NCBI GenBank assembly: GCA_905480445.1
Contig: CAJQQJ010000083.1
Location: 1-9,092, forward strand
DNA: 9,092 nt
Reading direction: 5' to 3'
From: an uncultured Alphaproteobacteria bacterium
GTDB lineage: Bacteria; Pseudomonadota; Alphaproteobacteria; UBA7985; CAJQQZ01
Shown here one piece after another: positions 6,976-9,092 of this stretch (position 1 is its first letter; each line of letters opens with the position of its first letter). The notes beneath the pieces are model-generated. The model made no database searches and had not been told where the DNA came from. It worked only from the letters and a program-made list of their open reading frames with translations. A program made the position numbers and the translations under genes.

Positions 6976-7013
6976 AAAGCCCACTTGATAAATTCGAGTG
7001 GGCTTTCTATTTT
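6976..7013 (+). terminator. Intrinsic terminator after the OmpA-like gene
   Basis: A hairpin has arms 6976-6988 (AAAGCCCACTTGA) and 6994-7006 (TCGAGTGGGCTTT). That is 13 pairs including one G-T, closing a 5-base loop TAAAT. It is followed by a T-rich tail CTATTTT (7007-7013). It begins 25 bases after the stop codon at 6950. The loop side of the hairpin overlaps a promoter-like -35 element for the next gene. Confidence 0.85.
6985..7013 (+). promoter_or_regulatory. Candidate promoter of the homocysteine methyltransferase gene
   Basis: TTGATA (6985-6990, 5 of 6 to the sigma-70 -35 consensus) and TATTTT (7008-7013, 4 of 6 to the -10 consensus) are separated by exactly 17 bases. Transcription would start around 7020, about 30 bases before the GTG start codon. 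The -35 element sits in the upstream terminator hairpin, and the -10 end runs into a 24-bp palindrome. It is a pattern match only, but the gene needs a promoter in this 100-base gap because a terminator precedes it. Confidence 0.5.
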
Positions 7014-7033
7014 GTTCGATATATCGAACAAAA
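7010..7033. promoter_or_regulatory. Perfect 24-bp palindrome, candidate operator
   Basis: The core GTTCGATATATCGAAC (7014-7029) is flanked by TTTT on the left and AAAA on the right, giving 24 bases of perfect dyad symmetry with no spacer. It covers the end of the predicted -10 element and the predicted transcription start, and lies 17 bases before the start codon at 7051. On the + strand it is followed by A and not T residues, so it is not a second terminator. The position is typical for a repressor operator. The regulator is not in the window and the motif is not assigned to a known family here. Confidence 0.55.
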
Positions 7034-7050
7034 ATCCGGAATAAACGACC

Positions 7051-8076
7051 GTGTCAAACGCATTCCTCAAACTACTCGCTTCTGGAAAGCCAATTCTTGC
7101 TGACGGAGCAACTGGGACAAATCTCTTCGCCATGGGCCTGATGAGCGGTGACGCGCCAGAGTTATGGAACGACGAACAACCTGACAAGATCAGAACCCTC
7201 CATCAAAACTTCGTTGATGCTGGCTCTGATATTATTCTGACGAATTCTTTTGGCGGAACAAAACACCGTTTAAAACTACACCAGGCCGACAACCGCGTTA
7301 GTGAGCTCAATGAAAAGGCAGCGAAGCTCGCCAAAGAAGTTGCAGATTCAGTCGAACGGCCAGTTGCTGTCGCGGGCTCAATGGGACCAACTGGCGAGTT
7401 GTTCGAGCCATTGGGTGCTCTCACCCATCAAGAGGCTGTCGATGCATTCTACGAACAAGCAGCAGCTTTGGCCAAGGGTGGCGCTGACGTCCTTTGGATC
7501 GAGACGATCTCCTCGAAAGAAGAATTGCTAGCAGCCTTTGAAGCCGCCGAAAAAACCGGCCTGCCGATCGTCACCACCTTGAGCTTCGATACCAATGGTC
7601 GAACAATGATGGGTATCACACCAGCGGACCTTACAGAGATTAGTCCGAAGAGTGAAAAGCTGCCTGCTTGTTATGGTGCCAATTGCGGTGTCGGACCCGC
7701 TGAACTGATTGCCATTACGATATCGATGAGAAGTTCTGCAGGCGCAGATGATATTATCATAGCTAAGGCCAACTGTGGCGTGCCTGAATTTGTTGATGGC
7801 GAAATCCAATACAGCGGTACGGTCGAGATGATGGCCTATTACGCTGGGCTGGCGGTCGATTGTGGCGCGAAGATTATCGGAGGTTGCTGCGGAACAACAG
7901 CGGCACATGTCGCCGCTATGCGCCACGCTCTAGACAACTACAGCCCTCAAGAAGTGCCTGGGATGGCGACTATTGTCGAACGTCTTGGCGACATCACAAG
8001 AGGTGCTAAAGCCGATGCCAGCGGTGAAGAGTTAGTGTTGCAAAAACGCGAAAGAACAGGCAGACGAAGAAGTTAG
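7051..8076 (+). CDS. bmt: Homocysteine S-methyltransferase family protein, probable betaine-homocysteine methyltransferase (Bmt)
   Basis: This probable cytoplasmic zinc enzyme transfers a methyl group, likely from glycine betaine, to homocysteine to give methionine and dimethylglycine. The 341 residues cover the complete S-methyl_trans domain. The N-terminal barrel motif is LADGATGTNLF (16-26). The three zinc cysteines are Cys212 in GANCGVGP and Cys279-Cys280 in IIGGCCGTTAAHVAAM. Other conserved stretches are TNSFGGTKHRL (64-74), GSMGPTGELFEPLG (109-122) and WIETISSKEE (149-158). The start is GTG at 7051 with a weak upstream GGA at 7038-7040; no better start precedes the first motif. The C-terminal tail after residue 315 is polar and ends in basic residues. 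Substrate choice among betaine, S-methylmethionine or a methylated corrinoid cannot be read from the motifs. Proximity to sarcosine oxidase and an MttB homologue favours betaine degradation. It has its own promoter-like region with a large palindrome. Confidence 0.85.
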   Translation: MSNAFLKLLASGKPILADGATGTNLFAMGLMSGDAPELWNDEQPDKIRTLHQNFVDAGSDIILTNSFGGTKHRLKLHQADNRVSELNEKAAKLAKEVADSVERPVAVAGSMGPTGELFEPLGALTHQEAVDAFYEQAAALAKGGADVLWIETISSKEELLAAFEAAEKTGLPIVTTLSFDTNGRTMMGITPADLTEISPKSEKLPACYGANCGVGPAELIAITISMRSSAGADDIIIAKANCGVPEFVDGEIQYSGTVEMMAYYAGLAVDCGAKIIGGCCGTTAAHVAAMRHALDNYSPQEVPGMATIVERLGDITRGAKADASGEELVLQKRERTGRRRS

Positions 8077-8079
8077 CTT

Positions 8080-8826
8080 TCACTTCTCCGCTGCTTGAAG
8101 CAACGCCTGGCCAAACTCCACAATGGATGGGTAGATAAAATCTGCTAGCGGCTCAAGATCTTCGACGACCCCTGTGCCAGTCATGACCGCTACTGTTGCG
8201 CCTGCTCCACCTGAGCGGCCCATGCCTAGATCGTGCGTGTTATCGCCGATTGCTGCCACTTCTGATGCATCAAGTGATGTTCGCTTGCAAAAAGCCTGCA
8301 ACATTCCAGGGCCAGGCTTGTGACCATAACCAGAATCATAGCCAGCAACAAAATCGAACAAATGAAAAGCGCCAGCTTTTGACAACTGGCTTTCTGCGGC
8401 CTCATAGGAGTCGTGTGTAGATAATCCGATTGTATAGCCGCGCGCTTTCAAATCACTCAGCCAAAATTTCAAGTCCGTGACTTGAGCTTCAACCGGATCT
8501 GTTCCATCCCGGAAGATCTCATCTGTCTTCTGGATTAGCTCTTCCCAGCTGCGTTCACTTGGTGCCACCTCTAACCAACAGTTTAAGATATCAATTGCAG
8601 TACCCGCAGCAATCATAGATCCTGACCCAAAGACACCAGTTTCAGTGTCGTATCCCGATGCCTGCAGCATGCGGTTTGCCAGGTCTTCATCTCCCTCAGC
8701 GACAAACATCGCCGCTTCTGTCGCAGGAATATGCCATTCTGAGTGAAAATCGAAAAGAGTGCCGTCCTTGTCAAAAAGAAGCCCCTTAATTGGTTTTAGT
8801 TTTTCTAGGTCCACGTACACCACCAT
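8080..8826 (-). CDS. HAD-superfamily hydrolase, Gph-like phosphatase
   Basis: This is a cytoplasmic phosphatase of the haloacid dehalogenase superfamily, closest in style to phosphoglycolate phosphatase-like proteins. The four motifs are present (numbering from ATG 8826, 248 residues): motif I LLFDKDGT with nucleophile Asp19 and acid Asp21; motif II at GLSTHDS (Ser136/Thr137); motif III Lys170 in GHKPGPGML; and motif IV IGDNTHDLGMG with Asp195 and Asp199 for magnesium. A helical cap (about 27-115) lies between motifs I and II, as in the C1-cap group. The start is uncertain: GTG at 8838 adds four residues, and no candidate has a good Shine-Dalgarno; ATG 8826 is chosen because it is the only ATG before motif I. 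The stop lies 3 bases from the stop of the convergent homocysteine methyltransferase gene. The substrate is unknown, and the phosphoglycolate assignment would be a guess. Confidence 0.85.
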   Translation of the reverse strand: MVVYVDLEKLKPIKGLLFDKDGTLFDFHSEWHIPATEAAMFVAEGDEDLANRMLQASGYDTETGVFGSGSMIAAGTAIDILNCWLEVAPSERSWEELIQKTDEIFRDGTDPVEAQVTDLKFWLSDLKARGYTIGLSTHDSYEAAESQLSKAGAFHLFDFVAGYDSGYGHKPGPGMLQAFCKRTSLDASEVAAIGDNTHDLGMGRSGGAGATVAVMTGTGVVEDLEPLADFIYPSIVEFGQALLQAAEK

Positions 8827-8838
8827 AAGATTGTTCAC

Positions 8839-8919
8839 TCGGTTCGTTCACAAAGTGATCAGGTTCTATTCCATCATATCCTGACTTAGCTTAGGTTGAG
8901 CCAAACAGGGAATCAAAAA
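8839..8919. other. Short divergent promoter region between the HAD gene and the TAXI receptor gene
   Basis: The roughly 80-base gap must contain the promoters of both divergent genes. No convincing -35/-10 pair or long inverted repeat was seen; a 5-bp TCAGG/CCTGA repeat is too short to interpret. AGGGA at 8907-8911 is a good ribosome binding site 8 bases before the ATG at 8920. Confidence 0.5.
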
Positions 8920-9092
8920 ATGTCACCGTTTGTAAAATATCCAGTGCATCTGATCGCCATTTGGACCGTCCTTTTGCTTGCCGCTCTTCCCATCAGGGCG
9001 GAAGGCATTTTCACAATCGGTACAGGCAGTGTCGTTGGTCTTTACTACAAAACAGCCGCCGAGATTTGTCGCAACTTCAATGAAACCAAAGA
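8920..9092 (+). CDS. TAXI-family TRAP transporter solute-binding protein, 5' part only
   Basis: The first 57 codons are present and the gene runs off the window. Residues 1-27 form a signal peptide (MSPFVK, then a hydrophobic stretch, ending PIRA before Glu28). The mature start, FTIGTGSVVGLYYKTAAEICRNFN, matches the N-terminus of TAXI receptors, where a T-I-G-T-G-x-x-x-G-x-Y-Y motif is followed by A-x-x-I-C. These periplasmic proteins feed DctQM-type or fused TRAP permeases; known or suspected ligands are mostly small carboxylates and amino acids. The usual Pro and Gly after YY are replaced by Lys-Thr, and the second Gly of GTGG is Ser. The Shine-Dalgarno AGGGA and spacing of 8 support this start. 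A permease gene may follow downstream, outside the window. The substrate cannot be predicted. Confidence 0.8.
   Translation, partial: MSPFVKYPVHLIAIWTVLLLAALPIRAEGIFTIGTGSVVGLYYKTAAEICRNFNETK

Noticed and set aside
7010..7033. The 24-bp palindrome as a second terminator
   Set aside because: On the + strand it is followed by A residues, its core is AT-rich, and a proper terminator already ends just upstream.
7528..7926. Minus-strand open frame of 132 residues inside the homocysteine methyltransferase gene
   Set aside because: It lies fully opposite a gene with all zinc motifs in place. Its composition (many Cys, His, Arg) is typical of an antisense shadow.

Overview
The window comes from a bacterium, most likely an alphaproteobacterium of moderate GC content (roughly half G+C by eye) and possibly marine. 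The basis is the soxDAG gene order, the style of a non-pyrrolysine MttB homologue with a basic Gly/Arg/Ala-rich N-terminus, a Bmt-type homocysteine methyltransferase and a TAXI-family TRAP receptor. No genus can be named from the sequence alone.

Layout. (1) Bases 1-4263, + strand: the 3' part of a heterotetrameric sarcosine oxidase operon. The last codons of what is probably soxB are followed by soxD (25-330), soxA (340-3360) and soxG (3353-3955). A small SCP2-type lipid-binding protein (3955-4263) is joined to soxG by a TAATG stop/start overlap. A perfect palindromic hairpin (4291-4323) ends the operon. (2) 4348-5904, - strand, convergent: a full-length MttB-superfamily methyltransferase without an in-frame amber codon. 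(3) 5905-6203: a divergent intergenic region of about 300 bases with no gene seen. (4) 6204-6950, + strand: an exported OmpA/Pal-type peptidoglycan-binding protein with a proline-rich linker, followed by a hairpin terminator. (5) 7051-8076, + strand: a betaine/homocysteine S-methyltransferase family gene. It is preceded by a promoter-like sequence that overlaps a perfect 24-bp palindrome, a candidate operator. (6) 8080-8826, - strand: a HAD phosphatase whose stop lies 3 bp from the stop of the methyltransferase gene. (7) 8920 to the window end, + strand: the start of a TAXI-family TRAP solute receptor.

How the genes fit together. Sarcosine oxidase takes the last methyl group of the glycine betaine > dimethylglycine > sarcosine > glycine route and delivers it to tetrahydrofolate. 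A Bmt-type enzyme takes the first methyl group from glycine betaine to homocysteine. The MttB homologue belongs to a superfamily that moves methyl groups from tertiary or quaternary amines to a corrinoid protein. The window therefore looks like a methylated-amine/one-carbon catabolism neighbourhood interrupted by an envelope gene. Missing from the window are soxB (apart from its probable tail), a dimethylglycine demethylase, the corrinoid protein and its partner methyltransferase. The exact substrate of the MttB homologue and the role of the SCP2 protein are open.

The least conventional observations are the SCP2 gene coupled to soxG and the 24-bp palindrome over the predicted transcription start of the homocysteine methyltransferase gene. 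No CRISPR array, IS element, tRNA, rRNA or phage gene was seen.
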